64,000 bases of DNA from Craspedostauros australis. Lineage: Eukaryota > Bacillariophyta > Bacillariophyceae > Mastogloiales > Achnanthaceae. The stretch is taken from the NCBI GenBank assembly GCA_026770025.1, contig JAMXDE010000025.1, forward strand, positions 310,001 through 374,000, given 5' to 3'. The notes under the pieces were generated by a model that did no database searches, had not been told where the DNA came from, and saw only the letters and a list, made by a program, of their open reading frames with translations. The translations under genes and the position numbers were made by a program. Shown one piece after another: positions 63,439-64,000 of the stretch (position 1 is its first letter; each line of letters starts with the position of its first letter).

Positions 63439-64000
63439 GGTGACGAACGGGTGTGGGCGTTGCGTCTGGTCTGCTTGGCTGTTGCCTTGGTTGTTGTCTT
63501 GGCTGTTGTCTTGGCTACTGTCTTGGCTACTGTCGCGGGGTCTGGCGGGAGTAGACTTGGTGTCGGTCGCAAGCGTGCGCTTCTGCCTTTTGCGATCTGC
63601 CTGCTGGAGCTGAACCGAGGTGATGCGGTGCGCTTCGGATCCTGATGGATTCGAGTCGTTCCGTTTCGGTTGGTTCTTGCTCGAGGAGTCGGATGCTCTG
63701 TGCGTTTGCTTCTGCTCCAGCTGCTGCTGTTGCGGATTGCTTGGCGGTTGGTCTTGGGCTGTCGGGCTGTTGGGCTCTTGGGCTCTTGGCTGTGGATGCT
63801 CGCGGGTGCGGCAAACTTTTCTGCAACGGCGGGTGGATGCGGTTGGCGTGAGCCTAGTTCTGGGCTGGGTCTCCTTTCCTTCTTCGGTCGACTGAACGAG
63901 TTCGGTCGATCGTTGTCAGGTTGGGAGAGACGAGGTCAGAAGTCTGCTCTTGCTGTTTTGCTTTCACTTTTGCTGAAGAAAAGTTTTTTGAGCTGAATGG
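63439..64000. other. Upstream region of the giant gene
   Basis: Presumed promoter and 5' leader of the minus-strand giant gene. On that strand the last ~150 bases before the ATG are a CAA/CAG-rich tract with tandem GCCAAGACA-type units. Frames inside (for example 63527-63826 minus) are low complexity and not supported as genes. Confidence 0.5.

Overview
The window looks like nuclear DNA of a photosynthetic stramenopile, most likely a diatom. Three things point there. Short GT-AG introns interrupt several genes. Two metabolic genes carry long N-terminal leaders with an A|F motif of the kind used for import into a red-derived secondary plastid. The right half encodes a secreted protein with mucin-like Pro-Thr-Ser-Gly repeats and choice-of-anchor A modules, a style common in diatom surface proteins. 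Base composition is mixed, intergenic regions are 0.1-2.9 kb, and no bacterial operon structure, CRISPR array, rRNA or mobile element was seen.

Layout. 1-2221 (-): 3'-truncated gene for a multi-pass membrane protein, possibly an ER RING E3 ligase of the AMFR/RIN2 type. 3284-4769 (+): two-exon sugar (PQQ-type) dehydrogenase-like beta-propeller. 5189-5605 (-): small unknown basic protein. 7091-8773 (+): double PDZ protein with a PGPGW membrane hairpin. 10081-18209 (+): two-exon, 2653-residue multidomain protein with GAT-like, armadillo, LRR, CHAT caspase-like and STAND/NB-ARC-like ATPase regions. 18345-20048 (-): disordered acidic/basic protein. 20561-21520 (-): four-TM protein with an internal duplication. 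22188-24467 (-): plastid citramalate synthase. 25339-26415 (-): microbial-type PARG (macrodomain). 29290-33608 (+): four-exon pyruvate phosphate dikinase. 34489-63438 (-): an uninterrupted 9649-codon frame for a giant secreted repeat protein.

The giant gene has a signal peptide, three cysteine knots and two choice-of-anchor A modules. These are followed by twelve copies of a ~137-residue domain separated by PTSG arrays, some hundreds of units long, and then a distinct C-terminal part with a diverged thirteenth copy. The arrays total about 20 kb of 12-bp units with higher-order repeats.

Functional links are loose, as expected for a eukaryote. Citramalate synthase and PPDK lie 5 kb apart and both act on pyruvate metabolism, probably in the plastid. 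The most novel candidate systems are the GAT-ARM-LRR-CHAT-STAND protein, an NLR-like architecture with a protease-type effector, and the giant anchor/repeat protein.
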